Part shown: positions 1-7,701 of the stretch, one piece after another
Position numbering within the stretch: the stretch's first letter is position 1
Layout of the letters: each line of letters starts with the position of its first letter
Origin: Jiangella gansuensis DSM 44835
Lineage (GTDB): Bacteria; Actinomycetota; Actinomycetes; Jiangellales; Jiangellaceae
Direction of reading: 5' to 3'
Assembly: GCF_000515395.1 (NCBI RefSeq)
Contig: NZ_KI911782.1
Span: 1,713,090-1,777,089, forward strand
Length of the DNA: 64,000 nucleotides
Notes under the pieces: generated by a model
Databases searched by the model: none
What the model was told of the DNA's origin: nothing
Seen by the model: the letters and a program-made list of their open reading frames with translations, nothing else
Translations under genes and position numbers: made by a program

Positions 1-142
1 TGATGGGCCCGCCGCCGGTGTCACCGGTCGAGCCGGCTCCGGTGGTCTCGTCGCCGTCGGAGGTGGCCTCGGTGGTTCCGCAGGCGGCGGCGAGCAGCAC
101 GAACGCCGTCGACAGCGCGGCGAATGCGCGCCTTGTGCTCAT
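1..142 (-). CDS. Substrate-binding lipoprotein of an iron-siderophore-type ABC transporter (5' end only)
   Basis: Only the first 47 codons lie in the window; the gene runs off the left edge. The translation starts MSTRRAFAALSTAF, followed by a hydrophobic stretch and a lipobox LAAAC with the modified Cys at residue 21, then a low-complexity Thr/Gly/Asp linker typical of actinobacterial solute-binding lipoproteins. It lies 10 bp downstream of an FecE-type ATPase gene on the same strand, with a GAGGT ribosome site before the ATG, so the two are one operon. The iron role is inferred from the ATPase type and the IdeR-like box upstream; the binding domain itself is not visible. Confidence 0.7.
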   Translation of the reverse strand, partial: MSTRRAFAALSTAFVLLAAACGTTEATSDGDETTGAGSTGDTGGGPI

Positions 143-152
143 GGTGACCTCG

Positions 153-989
153 TCATCTCGTGGTAGCGGTGGGCCGCTCGTTGTGGCGGCCGACGGCGCG
201 GGTGTGGATCCGGCCGTCCTGGGGGTCGACGTGGACGTCGACGCGGATCCCGTAGGCCCGGCTGAGGTGCTCGGGCGTCAGGACGTCAGCGGGCGCGCCG
301 TCGGCGGTGACGCGGCCGGCTTCGAGCAACAGGACCCGATCGGCCACGGCGGCCGCCTGGTCGAGGTCGTGCAGCACCAGCCCGACGCCGATGCCGTGGT
401 CGTCGGCGAGCTCCCGGACGACGTCGAGAATCTCGATCTGGTAGCGCAGGTCGAGGAACGTCGTCGGCTCGTCGAGCAGAAGGAGGCCGGTGTCCTGTGC
501 CAGGCAGCTGGCCAGCCACACGCGCTGCGCCTGACCGCCGGAGAGCGCCTGCACCGGCCGGTCGGCAAGGGTGTCGACACCGGTCAGCCGCATGGCGCGG
601 TCGATCGCGGCCGGCCCCTCCGGGTCGCGGCCGCTCCACCGGGCGCGGTGCGGGTGCCGGCCGAACTCGACCAGCTCGCGCACGGACAGCCCGCCCGGCG
701 TGGTGCGGCTCTGTGCCAGCAGGGTGATGCGCCGGGCGAGCTCGCGACCCTCGAGGGTGAGGACGTCCGCACCGTCGGCGAAGCTGATGGCGCCGGCCGT
801 CGGCAGGTGCAGCCGGGCCAGTGCCCGCAGCAGGGTGGACTTCCCGCTGCCGTTGGGTCCGATGAGCGCGGTCACCGTGCCGGCGCGCAGCGAGATCGAC
901 GCGGCGTGCACCACGACGTCCTGCCCATAGGCGAGGTCGACGTCGCGGGCGGCCAGGCCCGCTGGCGGCAAAGTCGGCGAAACGGTCAC
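153..989 (-). CDS. FecE/FepC-type ABC transporter ATP-binding protein, iron-siderophore uptake
   Basis: A 278-aa cytoplasmic ATPase that would power siderophore or haem import. Walker A GPNGSGKST, signature LSGGQAQR and Walker B LLLLDEP are all present, followed by the H-loop region (LVLHDLDQAA). Length and order fit the FepC/FhuC family. The GTG start at 989 is chosen because a TACATT -10 lies exactly 6 nt before it, making the transcript leaderless, and because an IdeR-like box overlaps that -10. A substrate-binding lipoprotein follows directly. No permease is visible in the window; it is probably beyond the left edge. The longer reading frame running upstream to about 2564 is an antisense shadow of the next gene. 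Confidence 0.88.
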   Translation of the reverse strand: MTVSPTLPPAGLAARDVDLAYGQDVVVHAASISLRAGTVTALIGPNGSGKSTLLRALARLHLPTAGAISFADGADVLTLEGRELARRITLLAQSRTTPGGLSVRELVEFGRHPHRARWSGRDPEGPAAIDRAMRLTGVDTLADRPVQALSGGQAQRVWLASCLAQDTGLLLLDEPTTFLDLRYQIEILDVVRELADDHGIGVGLVLHDLDQAAAVADRVLLLEAGRVTADGAPADVLTPEHLSRAYGIRVDVHVDPQDGRIHTRAVGRHNERPTATTR

Positions 990-995
990 GGCGAT

Positions 996-1018
996 AATGT
1001 AAGGACTGCCTAAGCTAA
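996..1018 (-). promoter_or_regulatory. IdeR/DtxR-like iron box overlapping the -10 of the iron ABC operon
   Basis: On the minus strand, positions 1018 to 1000 read TTAGCTTAGGCAGTCCTTA. This matches the IdeR/DtxR consensus TTAGGTTAGSCTAACCTAA at 14 of 19 positions. It overlaps by two bases the TACATT -10 (1001-996) of the ATPase gene, an ideal place for iron-dependent repression. The consensus is established for actinobacteria; control of this operon is inference. Confidence 0.6.
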
Positions 1019-1033
1019 TAAGCAAGCCGGCCC

Positions 1034-1039
1034 TAGGAT
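1034..1039 (+). promoter_or_regulatory. -10 box (TAGGAT) of a leaderless promoter
   Basis: TAGGAT is followed by 7 nt and then the ATG at 1047, so transcription should begin at the start codon. The same arrangement recurs before at least ten other genes here. It is divergent from the iron operon promoter. Confidence 0.55.
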
Positions 1040-1046
1040 GCGGGGC

Positions 1047-2600
1047 ATGGCTGGTGTGATCACCCGTGTCGGAGTCGTCGGACTGGGCACCATGGGCGCA
1101 GGCATCGCGGAGGTCTTCGCCCGCGCCGGCCTCGACGTCGTCGGGGTCGAACGTGACGACGCGGCGCTGAGCGCGGGCCAAGGACACCTGCGCTCGTCCA
1201 CCGACCGGGCGGTGCGCCGAGGCAAGCTCAGTCCGCAGGACCAGGCCGCGCTGATCGGGCGGATCACGTTCACCACCTCGATGGACGACCTCGCCGGCGC
1301 CGACCTGGTGGTCGAGGCCGTCCCGGAGCGGCTCGACCTCAAGCGCGAGCTGTTCAGCCGGCTCGACGCCGTCGTCGGGCCCGGCACCGTCCTGGCCACC
1401 AACACGTCGTCGCTGTCGGTCACGTCCATCAGCGCCGCGGTGTCGCGGCCGGAGCGCGTCGTAGGCCTGCACTTCTTCAACCCCGCGCCGGTCCAGGAAC
1501 TGGTCGAGGTGGTCCGTACCGTGGTGACGGCGCCGGATGTCGTCGCCGCCGCCACGGAGCTGGCCCGCCGGCTGGGCAAGACGCCGGTCGCGTGCGGCGA
1601 CCGCGCCGGCTTCGTCACCAACGCGCTGCTGTTCGGCTACCTCAACCGCGCCGCCGTCATGGTCGAGACCGGGCACGCCACCCGCGAGGACATCGACGCC
1701 GCGATGACCGCCGGCTGCGGTTACCCCATGGGCCCGCTGGCGCTGCTCGACCTGATCGGCCTCGACACCGCCCAGGAGATCCTCGAGACCATGTACCGGC
1801 AGGGCGGCGACCGCCTGCACGCCCCGGCGCCGGTGCTCGGCCAGCTGGTCGCGCTGGGCATGCTGGGCCGCAAGACCGGTCGCGGCTTCTACGGCGCCGA
1901 GGCCGCCGCCGCGCAGCCGCCGGCCGGGCGAGACGTCGGGCGGGTGGCCGTGCTCGACCCGGCGCTGGCCGACTCGCTCGGCGAGCCGCTGGCCGCGGCC
2001 GGCCTGGACGTGGTGTCCGACGAGGACGGTGCCGCCGCGGCGCAGCTGGTGGTCGCGCCCGCCGACCCGGCGCTGCTCGGCCGGCTGGACGGGCGCCTGG
2101 TGCCGGACGCCGTGGTCGCGGTCACCGGGACCGGTCCCGTCGTGGCCTCCGCCGCCGCGACCTCCCGTGCGGCCGACGTCGTCGGACTGCACCTGGCCGG
2201 GTATGCGCCGGGGGCCGGCGTCGCCGAAGTGGTCCGCTCCGCGGTGGCCGCACCGGACGCCGTCGCCACCGTCGCCGCCGTGTGCCGCGCCGCCGGCCTC
2301 ATCCCCGTCACGTGCGCGGACCGGGCCGGGTTCCTCGTCGACGCGCTGCTGTTCCCGTACCTGGGTGACGCGGTGCGCATGGTCGAGACGAACTACGCCC
2401 GCGTCGCCGACGTCGACACCGCGATGCGGCTGGGCTGCCGGCTGCCCGCGGGACCGTTCGAGCTGCTCGACGCGATCGGCCCGGGCGTGGTGCTGGAGAC
2501 CCTGCGCCGGATGCACGGCGAGGTGCGCGAACCCGGGCTGGCCCCGCCACCGCTCCTGGAGCACCTCGTCACCGCCGGCCTCACCTTCCGCGACCTGTAA
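1047..2600 (+). CDS. 3-hydroxyacyl-CoA dehydrogenase, long PaaH-like two-domain form
   Basis: A 517-aa NAD-dependent dehydrogenase that oxidises 3-hydroxyacyl-CoA to 3-oxoacyl-CoA in beta-oxidation or phenylacetate-type pathways. The N-terminal Rossmann fold carries VGLGTMGAGIAE (about 9-22). The catalytic His is H142 in LHFFNP, and the substrate contact NTSSL is at about 119. A 3HCDH C-terminal domain (about 185-285) is followed by a degenerate Rossmann-like part and a second C-terminal domain (about 400-510), as in PaaH rather than short FadB2. The ATG at 1047 is preferred over 1038 because the leaderless -10 TAGGAT sits 7 nt before it. Genes for thiolase, MeaB and mutase nearby suggest an acyl-CoA context. 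Confidence 0.85.
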   Translation: MAGVITRVGVVGLGTMGAGIAEVFARAGLDVVGVERDDAALSAGQGHLRSSTDRAVRRGKLSPQDQAALIGRITFTTSMDDLAGADLVVEAVPERLDLKRELFSRLDAVVGPGTVLATNTSSLSVTSISAAVSRPERVVGLHFFNPAPVQELVEVVRTVVTAPDVVAAATELARRLGKTPVACGDRAGFVTNALLFGYLNRAAVMVETGHATREDIDAAMTAGCGYPMGPLALLDLIGLDTAQEILETMYRQGGDRLHAPAPVLGQLVALGMLGRKTGRGFYGAEAAAAQPPAGRDVGRVAVLDPALADSLGEPLAAAGLDVVSDEDGAAAAQLVVAPADPALLGRLDGRLVPDAVVAVTGTGPVVASAAATSRAADVVGLHLAGYAPGAGVAEVVRSAVAAPDAVATVAAVCRAAGLIPVTCADRAGFLVDALLFPYLGDAVRMVETNYARVADVDTAMRLGCRLPAGPFELLDAIGPGVVLETLRRMHGEVREPGLAPPPLLEHLVTAGLTFRDL

Positions 2601-2677
2601 ATGATCACGTGGGGCGTGGGTGCTCCCGCCCCACCATGCATGCTTGCCCCGTGCAGCGGGAGAACGCCTACGGGTGT
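2601..2677 (+). repeat. Copy A of a ~75-bp stop-codon-proximal intergenic repeat
   Basis: Begins at the base after the TAA stop of the dehydrogenase gene. It shares with three other copies (39364-39435 minus, 47716-47791, 57749-57824) the blocks ATGATCACGT, GGGTGCTCCCGC, CACCATGCATGCTTGCC and AGCGGGAGAACGCC. CTCCCGC and GCGGGAG can pair across the element. It probably acts as a 3'-end or terminator structure. Confidence 0.75.
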
Positions 2678-2683
2678 CCGCGC

Positions 2684-2845
2684 AGCAGCTCGAAGGGCGA
2701 CAGCGACCCGTCGGAGTGGCGGCCCGAGAACCAGAACTGGTGGTGCTACCACGCCCGGCACTGCACCGACGTGAAATCCGACTGGGACCTCACCGTCACG
2801 TCGGCGGAGAAGACCGCACTGGAGGAGATGCTGGCCACCTGCTGA
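2684..2845 (+). pseudogene. 3' remnant of an HNH (DUF1524-type) endonuclease gene
   Basis: From about 2684 one frame reads SSSKGDSDPSEWRPEN, then CYHARHCTDVKSDWDLTVT and SAEKTALEEMLATC, ending in TGA. This is the characteristic C-terminal end of secreted actinobacterial DUF1524 HNH nucleases (SKGDxDPxEW ... LTV..AE...L..ML..C). The preceding catalytic part with the DxDHVVPL-type motif is absent, because the 75-bp repeat occupies that position. It is therefore a truncated remnant. The family match is from recognition of the motif, not from a search. Confidence 0.6.
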
Positions 2846-2857
2846 CACCATGGTGGT

Positions 2858-3094
2858 GTGCACGAAAGCATCGAGACCGGCCCGGACGGCGACTGGGTGG
2901 TCCGTCGCATCACCGGCAGCTCGTCCACCAAGGCGTACCGCTGCCCGGGCTGCGACCAGCTGATCCGCCCGGCCACGCCACACGTCGTGGCCTGGCCGGT
3001 GATCAGCACGTCCTTCACCGGCGACGGCATCGACGAGCGGCGGCACTGGCACACCGGCTGCTGGAACGCCCGGAGCCGCCGCGCCCGCCGCTGA
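2858..3094 (+). CDS. Small conserved actinobacterial zinc-ribbon-like protein
   Basis: A 78-aa cytoplasmic protein. It carries YRCPGCDQLI (CxxC, about residues 28-33) and a later HWHTGCWNA (HxxxC), a likely Cys/Cys/His/Cys zinc site. The GTG start follows a CACCAT -10-like box by 6 nt, a relaxed form of the leaderless arrangement seen elsewhere. Proteins of this type are widespread in actinobacteria and often carry a non-informative ATP/GTP-binding label; no nucleotide-binding motif is visible here and I do not assign a function. Confidence 0.7.
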   Translation: MHESIETGPDGDWVVRRITGSSSTKAYRCPGCDQLIRPATPHVVAWPVISTSFTGDGIDERRHWHTGCWNARSRRARR

Positions 3095-3123
3095 CGACGC
3101 CCGGACGCCGCCCGTGCCCCGGT

Positions 3124-3129
3124 TAGGGT
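3124..3129 (+). promoter_or_regulatory. -10 box (TAGGGT) of a leaderless promoter
   Basis: TAGGGT is followed by 6 nt and the GTG at 3136, which supports that start codon for the hydrolase. Confidence 0.5.
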
Positions 3130-3135
3130 CGCATC

Positions 3136-3903
3136 GTGACTCTTCCGTTGGTACTGCTGCACGCGTTCCCGATCACCTCGGAGCTGTTCGACGGCGTGGT
3201 GGACCGGCTGCCAGGGCTGCAGGTGATCCGCCCGGACCTGCGCGGCTTCGGCGCGGCACCGGATCCGGGCAACGACGAACCGGACGTCGACAGGTACGCC
3301 GACGACGTCGCCGCGGCGCTGGACCGCGCGGAGGTCGAGCGGGCCGTCGTCGCCGGACTGTCGCTGGGCGGGTACGTGACGATGGCGATGCTGCGCCGGC
3401 ATCCGGACCGGGTGGCCGGGGTGATCCTCATGGACACCAAGGCCAGCGCCGACTCCGGCGAAGCGCGGGCGAACCGCGAACGCATCGCCGCGGCCGTCCT
3501 GGAGCACGGCACCCGGGCGCTGCGGCCGATGCTCGACACACTGCTCGGCGACACGACGCGGCGGGAACGGCCCGACGTGGTGGCGCGCGTGACGGGGTGG
3601 CTCGATGCCGCCCGGCCGGCCGGCGTCGCCTGGGCGCAGCGCGCGATGGCCGCGCGGCCGGCGTCGTTCGACACCCTGCGCGCGGCCAGCGCCGCGGGCG
3701 TGCGGGGTGCCGTCGTCGTCGGTTCCGAGGACACCCTCACCGACCAGGACGACGCGACCGCGATGGCACGGGCGTTCCAGCCGGCCGCGCCGGTGCACGT
3801 GATCCCGGCGGCCGGGCACCTGAGCGCGGTGGAGAACCCGGAACCGGTGGCCACCGCCCTTCGAGCGATCACGAGCGCCTGGGAGGATCTGGGCCGTACC
3901 TGA
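3136..3903 (+). CDS. Alpha/beta-fold hydrolase
   Basis: A 255-aa cytoplasmic hydrolase of the esterase/lipase-like alpha/beta superfamily. The oxyanion region LLHAFP is at about 7-12. The nucleophile elbow GLSLGG places the catalytic Ser at S76. An acidic residue lies in VVGSEDTLTD (about 200-207) and the catalytic His in AAGHLSAVENP (about 233). All three triad members are present. The substrate cannot be told from sequence. It is transcribed from its own leaderless promoter, and the RidA-like gene follows after 34 bp, possibly co-transcribed. Confidence 0.8.
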   Translation: MTLPLVLLHAFPITSELFDGVVDRLPGLQVIRPDLRGFGAAPDPGNDEPDVDRYADDVAAALDRAEVERAVVAGLSLGGYVTMAMLRRHPDRVAGVILMDTKASADSGEARANRERIAAAVLEHGTRALRPMLDTLLGDTTRRERPDVVARVTGWLDAARPAGVAWAQRAMAARPASFDTLRAASAAGVRGAVVVGSEDTLTDQDDATAMARAFQPAAPVHVIPAAGHLSAVENPEPVATALRAITSAWEDLGRT

Positions 3904-3937
3904 CCGCTCGAACCCGCCCCGAACCCGAGGAGTTCGC

Positions 3938-4276
3938 GTGACCAGCGACGACCGGCACGCGTCTGCACCGGCCAGCCCGCCGCCCGCACCGCCCACCCGC
4001 GCCTGCGCGTGGCGGTGCACGGCCAACGTGGTCGAGGCCATCCGGGCCGAGCTGGGCAGCCCGGAGGCGGTGACCGCTGTCGTGAAGATCACCGTGTTCG
4101 TGGCCAGTGCGCCCGGTTTCATCGAGCAGCACCTGGTGGCCGACCCCGCCTCGGCCTACCTCAAACACGTCTTCGGCGACGAGATCGGGCAACACTCGCG
4201 CAGCGCGATCGGCGTCGCCGAACTGCCCACCGGCAGCCCGGTCGAGGTGGAGGCACTGGTCCGCGTCGCCGGCTAG
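3938..4276 (+). CDS. RidA/YjgF-family protein with an internal deletion
   Basis: 112 aa, against about 150 for full RidA-like proteins. The C-terminal two thirds (VEAIRAELGSPEAV onward, including VVKITVFVASAPGF, HSRSAIGVAELP and the final VEVEALVRVAG) are clear RidA. The N-terminal residues resemble the usual leader of this subfamily, but the first strands with the SGQ motif, about 50 residues, are missing between residues 19 and 20. A real RidA acts as a trimer that hydrolyses reactive enamines and imines; this version may not fold or function. The frame is open, so it may still be expressed. Start GTG 3938. Confidence 0.6.
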   Translation: MTSDDRHASAPASPPPAPPTRACAWRCTANVVEAIRAELGSPEAVTAVVKITVFVASAPGFIEQHLVADPASAYLKHVFGDEIGQHSRSAIGVAELPTGSPVEVEALVRVAG

Positions 4277-4312
4277 CCCTTCCAGAAATCGCGCTCGCGG
4301 GGCCCGTACACG

Positions 4313-4350
4313 AACGAGGGTGGGCACCGAGCCGGCGCCCACCCCTCGTG
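4313..4350. terminator. Bidirectional terminator hairpin between convergent genes
   Basis: CGAGGGTGGGC (4315-4325) pairs with GCCCACCCCTCG (4337-4348) with one bulged C and an 11-nt loop. It lies between the RidA-like gene (plus) and the DivIVA/FilP-like gene (minus). Confidence 0.65.
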
Positions 4351-4364
4351 CAGTGCGGTTCTGA

Positions 4365-5633
4365 CTACTTGTCCTGCGAGGGGTCGTCGACCAGCTCGGC
4401 GTCGACGACGTCGTCGGACTTGCCGGACTCGACCGCGGGTGCCGGGTCCGTTGGCGCCACGCCGCCCAGCAGGCTGCGCAGCTGGCTGAGGTGCGCGGTG
4501 ATGCTGTCGCGCTGCCGGTTGAGCTCGGCCACCTCGCGCTTGGCCGCGGTGAGCGTGGAGGACGCCTCACCCTTGGCGTCGGCGACCATGGACTCCGCGT
4601 GCGCCTTGGCCTCGGCCACCAGCTGCTCGGCGTTGCGCTTGGCACCGGCCACCAGGGCCTTCGCCTGCTCGTCGGCCTCCCGCCGGACCTTCTCGGCCCG
4701 CTCGTGGGCGGCCGCGGCGCGGGACTCGGCGTCGTTGGCGCGGTTCTCGGCGTCGTTGACCAGCTTCTGGGTCTCGGCGACGGAGGCCTCGTAGCGCTCG
4801 TTGATCTCACGCTCGAGCTCTTCGCGCTTGGAGACCAGGAGCAGTTCGTGCTCGGTGTTCTCCTTCTCGGCCTTGAGCTGCGCCTCGTCGAGGATGGCCT
4901 GCGCCTTGGCCCGCATGGCCTCGGCCTCGCGCTTGGCGGTGGTCCGCTGGTCGTCGACCTCGCGCTTGGCGGTGGCGCGCATCTCGGTGACCTCGCGCTC
5001 GGCAACCGCGCGCATACGGCTCAGCTCGCGCTCGGCCTGGGCCCGCCGCTCGCTGGTCTCGTGGTCGATCGAGGAGCGGACCTTGGCCGCCTCGCGCTTG
5101 GCGGTCTCGACCAGGTTGGATGCCTCGCGGTTGGCCGCGGAGCGGACCTCTTCGGCCTCGATCCGGGCCTCGTCGATGAGTTCGTCGGCGCTGCGCTTGG
5201 CGTTGGCCTGCAGCTCGCTCGCCTCGTTCTCGGCGGCGGTACGCAGCTCGGTGGCGAGCACCTGGGCCTCGGCGCGGGTCTCGCTGGCCTCGGCGTCGGC
5301 CTGGGCGATCAGCTCGCTCGCCTGCTCCTCGGCCAGCCGGAGCAGCTGCTCGATGCGGGCGCCCAGCCCGGAGTACGACGGACGCTCGACCTCGCGGAGC
5401 TCGGTACTGGCCTGGGCGAGCTCCTGACGGAGCCGGACGACCTGCTTGTCCAGCTCGTTGGCGCGGCTGCGCGTCTGCGCCAGCGTCGCCTCGAGTTGCC
5501 GCACGTGCTGCTCGACCTGGACCCGGTCGTAGCCACGCATCGCGATGGTGAACCCGCCCGTCGGCGAGCCGTCGAAGATCGACAGGCCGTCCGTGCCCGT
5601 CTCCCTGACCGCTACTTCTCTTACCTCGCTCAT
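4365..5633 (-). CDS. DivIVA/FilP-like long coiled-coil cytoskeletal protein
   Basis: A 422-aa protein. A short N-terminal DivIVA-like segment (AMRGYDRVQVEQHVRQLEA, about 31-49) is followed by an almost unbroken alpha-helical coiled coil rich in Ala, Glu, Arg and Lys (about 50-390) and an acidic tail. In Streptomyces, proteins with this architecture (FilP, Scy) form intermediate-filament-like scaffolds at growing poles; that role is inferred here. The ATG at 5633 is preferred over the upstream in-frame ATG at 5675 because GAGGGAGAAA gives a good ribosome site. The many overlapping open frames opposite are caused by the repetitive helical codon pattern. Confidence 0.75.
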   Translation of the reverse strand: MSEVREVAVRETGTDGLSIFDGSPTGGFTIAMRGYDRVQVEQHVRQLEATLAQTRSRANELDKQVVRLRQELAQASTELREVERPSYSGLGARIEQLLRLAEEQASELIAQADAEASETRAEAQVLATELRTAAENEASELQANAKRSADELIDEARIEAEEVRSAANREASNLVETAKREAAKVRSSIDHETSERRAQAERELSRMRAVAEREVTEMRATAKREVDDQRTTAKREAEAMRAKAQAILDEAQLKAEKENTEHELLLVSKREELEREINERYEASVAETQKLVNDAENRANDAESRAAAAHERAEKVRREADEQAKALVAGAKRNAEQLVAEAKAHAESMVADAKGEASSTLTAAKREVAELNRQRDSITAHLSQLRSLLGGVAPTDPAPAVESGKSDDVVDAELVDDPSQDK

Positions 5634-5988
5634 TTTCTCCCTCATCGGGGGTGCGACCACCGGTGGTGTCGGCACACGTCTCTCGGTTCAGTCGATTTCC
5701 GTCGAGGCGCTATGCCCGGGTCTTCCCCGTCACGGACGCCGAGCCCCTCGCGTGGAACGCAGAGTACTCCGGTTCCGCGCGACAGCCGATGGCGGTGGAC
5801 GTCCGCACACCGCGGGCTGGTGGCTTGATGGGGCTCGGTTGGTTCGGGGTCCGCCTGTCACGTCCTCAGGAGATCAACATCTGGCCTCCAAGGTCTTCAC
5901 GTTAGTTGCCCGAGTGCGAACTCACCACCGGTTGGGACACATCCGCCGATATCTCTTGCTCCGGACTCGTCCGCGTAATCTTCTGGGC
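5634..5988. other. Divergent intergenic region without a gene
   Basis: 355 bp between the coiled-coil gene (minus) and the epimerase gene (plus). The only elements I can support are the ribosome site of the former and the TAATCT -10 at 5976-5981, 7 nt before the epimerase ATG. Other open frames here have no family features. Confidence 0.5.
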
Positions 5989-6408
5989 ATGGCCGTGTTC
6001 ACGACGATCGACCACGTCGGCGTCGCCGTCGGGGATCTCGACACCGCCGTCGCCTGGTACCGCGAGCACTTCGGCATGGAGCTGGAGCACGAGGAGACCA
6101 ACGAGGACCAGGGCGTCCGCGAGGCGATGCTGCGCGTCTCCGACGGCGACGACGGGCCCAGGCTGCAGTTGCTCGCCCCCCTGCGGCCGGACTCGCCGAT
6201 CGCACGATTCCTCGACACCCGTGGCCCGGGCATCCAGCAGCTGGCCTATCGGGTCGACGACGTCGAGGCGGCGGCCGCGACGCTGCGGGCCCGGGGCCTG
6301 CGGCTGCTCTACGACACCGCGCGCCGGGGGACCGGTGGTTCGCTGGTCAACTTCGTGCACCCCAAGGACGCCGGGGGCGTGCTGGTCGAGCTGGTCCAAC
6401 CGGCCTGA
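5989..6408 (+). CDS. VOC-family methylmalonyl-CoA epimerase-like protein
   Basis: A 139-aa single-domain vicinal-oxygen-chelate protein. The N-terminal IDHVGVAVGDLD gives metal ligand H9, the NEDQGVREAML segment is typical of methylmalonyl-CoA epimerases, and the C-terminal ELVQPA gives ligand E134. The second metal His usually found in GxGIHHIA is replaced: the motif reads GPGIQQLAY, so metal binding or specificity may differ from a textbook epimerase. A thiolase, MeaB and an acyl-CoA mutase nearby support a role in epimerising a 2-methyl-branched acyl-CoA. The start is fixed by TAATCT 7 nt upstream of the ATG. Confidence 0.75.
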   Translation: MAVFTTIDHVGVAVGDLDTAVAWYREHFGMELEHEETNEDQGVREAMLRVSDGDDGPRLQLLAPLRPDSPIARFLDTRGPGIQQLAYRVDDVEAAAATLRARGLRLLYDTARRGTGGSLVNFVHPKDAGGVLVELVQPA

Positions 6409-6415
6409 GCGCCGT

Positions 6416-6469
6416 GTGATCGACAAAGCTCTGGTACCCCTTTGGGGACAGCAGCGTCCTGTCGATCAC
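6416..6469. terminator. Nested hairpin element, GTGATCGACA family
   Basis: Outer arms GTGATCGACA (6416-6425) and TGTCGATCAC (6460-6469) are perfectly complementary; an inner CCCC-TTT-GGGG hairpin sits at 6437-6447. The same outer arms occur at 15428/16914 (split by the IS) and, with one mismatch, at 38826-38879. It is just 3' of the epimerase gene and is a likely terminator. Confidence 0.65.
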
Positions 6470-6525
6470 GGGGGTGGGTGACGGCCGGGTTACCGTTGGG
6501 TGCAGGGACACGTCGAGGAGGACGC

Positions 6526-7701
6526 ATGGCCGTCATCGCCGGTGGGGCGCGCACCCCGATCGGAAAGCTGCTGGGCTCGCTGTCCGGCTTTTCCGCCACC
6601 GACCTGGGCGGCTTCGCCATCTCCGCCGCGCTCGGCCGGTCCGGCGTGGCGCCGGAGCAGGTCGACTACGTGATCATGGGCCAGGTGCTGCAGGCCGGCT
6701 GCGGGCAGATCCCGGCCAGGCAGGCCGCCGTCAAGGCCGGCGTCCCGATGACCGTCCCGGCGCTGACGGTGAACAAGGTGTGTCTGTCCGGCATCGACGC
6801 CATCGCGCTGGCGGCCCAGCTGGTCCGCGCGGGCGAGTTCGACGTCGTCGTCGCCGGCGGCATGGAGTCCATGACCAACGCGCCGCACCTGCTCCCGGGC
6901 TCGCGCGCCGGCCACAAGTTCGGCGACGTCACCCTGCTGGACCACATGTCCTACGACGGGCTGTACGACATCTTCACCGACCAGGCCATGGGCGCGCTGA
7001 CCGAGTCGGCCAACCGCACGCTCACCCGCGAGGAGCAGGACGAGTTCTCCGCCGCCTCGCACCAGCGGGCCGCCGCGGCCTGGAAGAACGGCCTGTTCAC
7101 GGAGGAGGTCGTGCCGGTGGAGGTGCCGCAACGCGGCAAATCGGACGCGTCGGCCACCGTTGACCATGACGAAGGCATCCGCGCCGACACCACTGCCGAG
7201 TCGCTGGCCCGGCTCAAGCCCAGCTTCCGCCCCGACGGCACCATCACCGCCGGCTCGGCCTCCCAGCTGTCCGACGGGGCCTGCGCGGTGGTCGTCATGA
7301 GCGAAGCCAAGGCGGCCGAGCTCGGCGTCATCCCGATCGCCCACGTCGGCGCACACGGCGTCGTCGCCGGGCCGGACTCCACGCTGCAGAGCCAGCCCGC
7401 GGCGGCCATCCGGGCCGCCTGCGCGAAGGAGGGCATCGAGCCCGGCGACCTCGACCTGGTGGAGATCAACGAGGCGTTCGCGGCCGTCGGCATCGCCAGC
7501 ACCCGCGAGCTTGGCCTCGACCCGAGCCGCGTCAACGTCAACGGCGGCGCCATCGCCGTCGGCCACCCGATCGGCATGTCCGGCGCGCGGCTGGTGCTGC
7601 ACCTGGCCCTCGAGCTGGGCCGGCGCGGCGGCGGTGTGGGTGCCGCGGCCCTGTGCGGTGGCGGCGGCCAGGGCGACGCCCTCGTGCTGCGAGTGCCGTG
7701 A
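6526..7701 (+). CDS. Acetyl-CoA C-acetyltransferase (thiolase)
   Basis: 391 aa, standard thiolase length. The enzyme condenses or cleaves acetoacetyl-CoA/3-oxoacyl-CoA. The active-site Cys is C86 in NKVCLSG; the second half carries NEAFA, the catalytic His H347 in GHPIGMSG and the acid/base Cys C377 in CGGGGQG. A strong ribosome site (GAGGAGGACGC) precedes the ATG at 6526. Its stop overlaps the GTG of meaB (GTGA), so the two are translationally coupled. This suggests that ketoacyl-CoA cleavage is linked to a B12-dependent acyl-CoA mutase pathway such as branched-chain or propionyl-CoA use. Confidence 0.9.
   Translation: MAVIAGGARTPIGKLLGSLSGFSATDLGGFAISAALGRSGVAPEQVDYVIMGQVLQAGCGQIPARQAAVKAGVPMTVPALTVNKVCLSGIDAIALAAQLVRAGEFDVVVAGGMESMTNAPHLLPGSRAGHKFGDVTLLDHMSYDGLYDIFTDQAMGALTESANRTLTREEQDEFSAASHQRAAAAWKNGLFTEEVVPVEVPQRGKSDASATVDHDEGIRADTTAESLARLKPSFRPDGTITAGSASQLSDGACAVVVMSEAKAAELGVIPIAHVGAHGVVAGPDSTLQSQPAAAIRAACAKEGIEPGDLDLVEINEAFAAVGIASTRELGLDPSRVNVNGGAIAVGHPIGMSGARLVLHLALELGRRGGGVGAAALCGGGGQGDALVLRVP

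Noticed and set aside
153-2564. 803-codon minus-strand open frame
   Set aside because: Only its last third (989-153) is a real ABC ATPase. The rest is antisense to the 3-hydroxyacyl-CoA dehydrogenase and has shadow composition.
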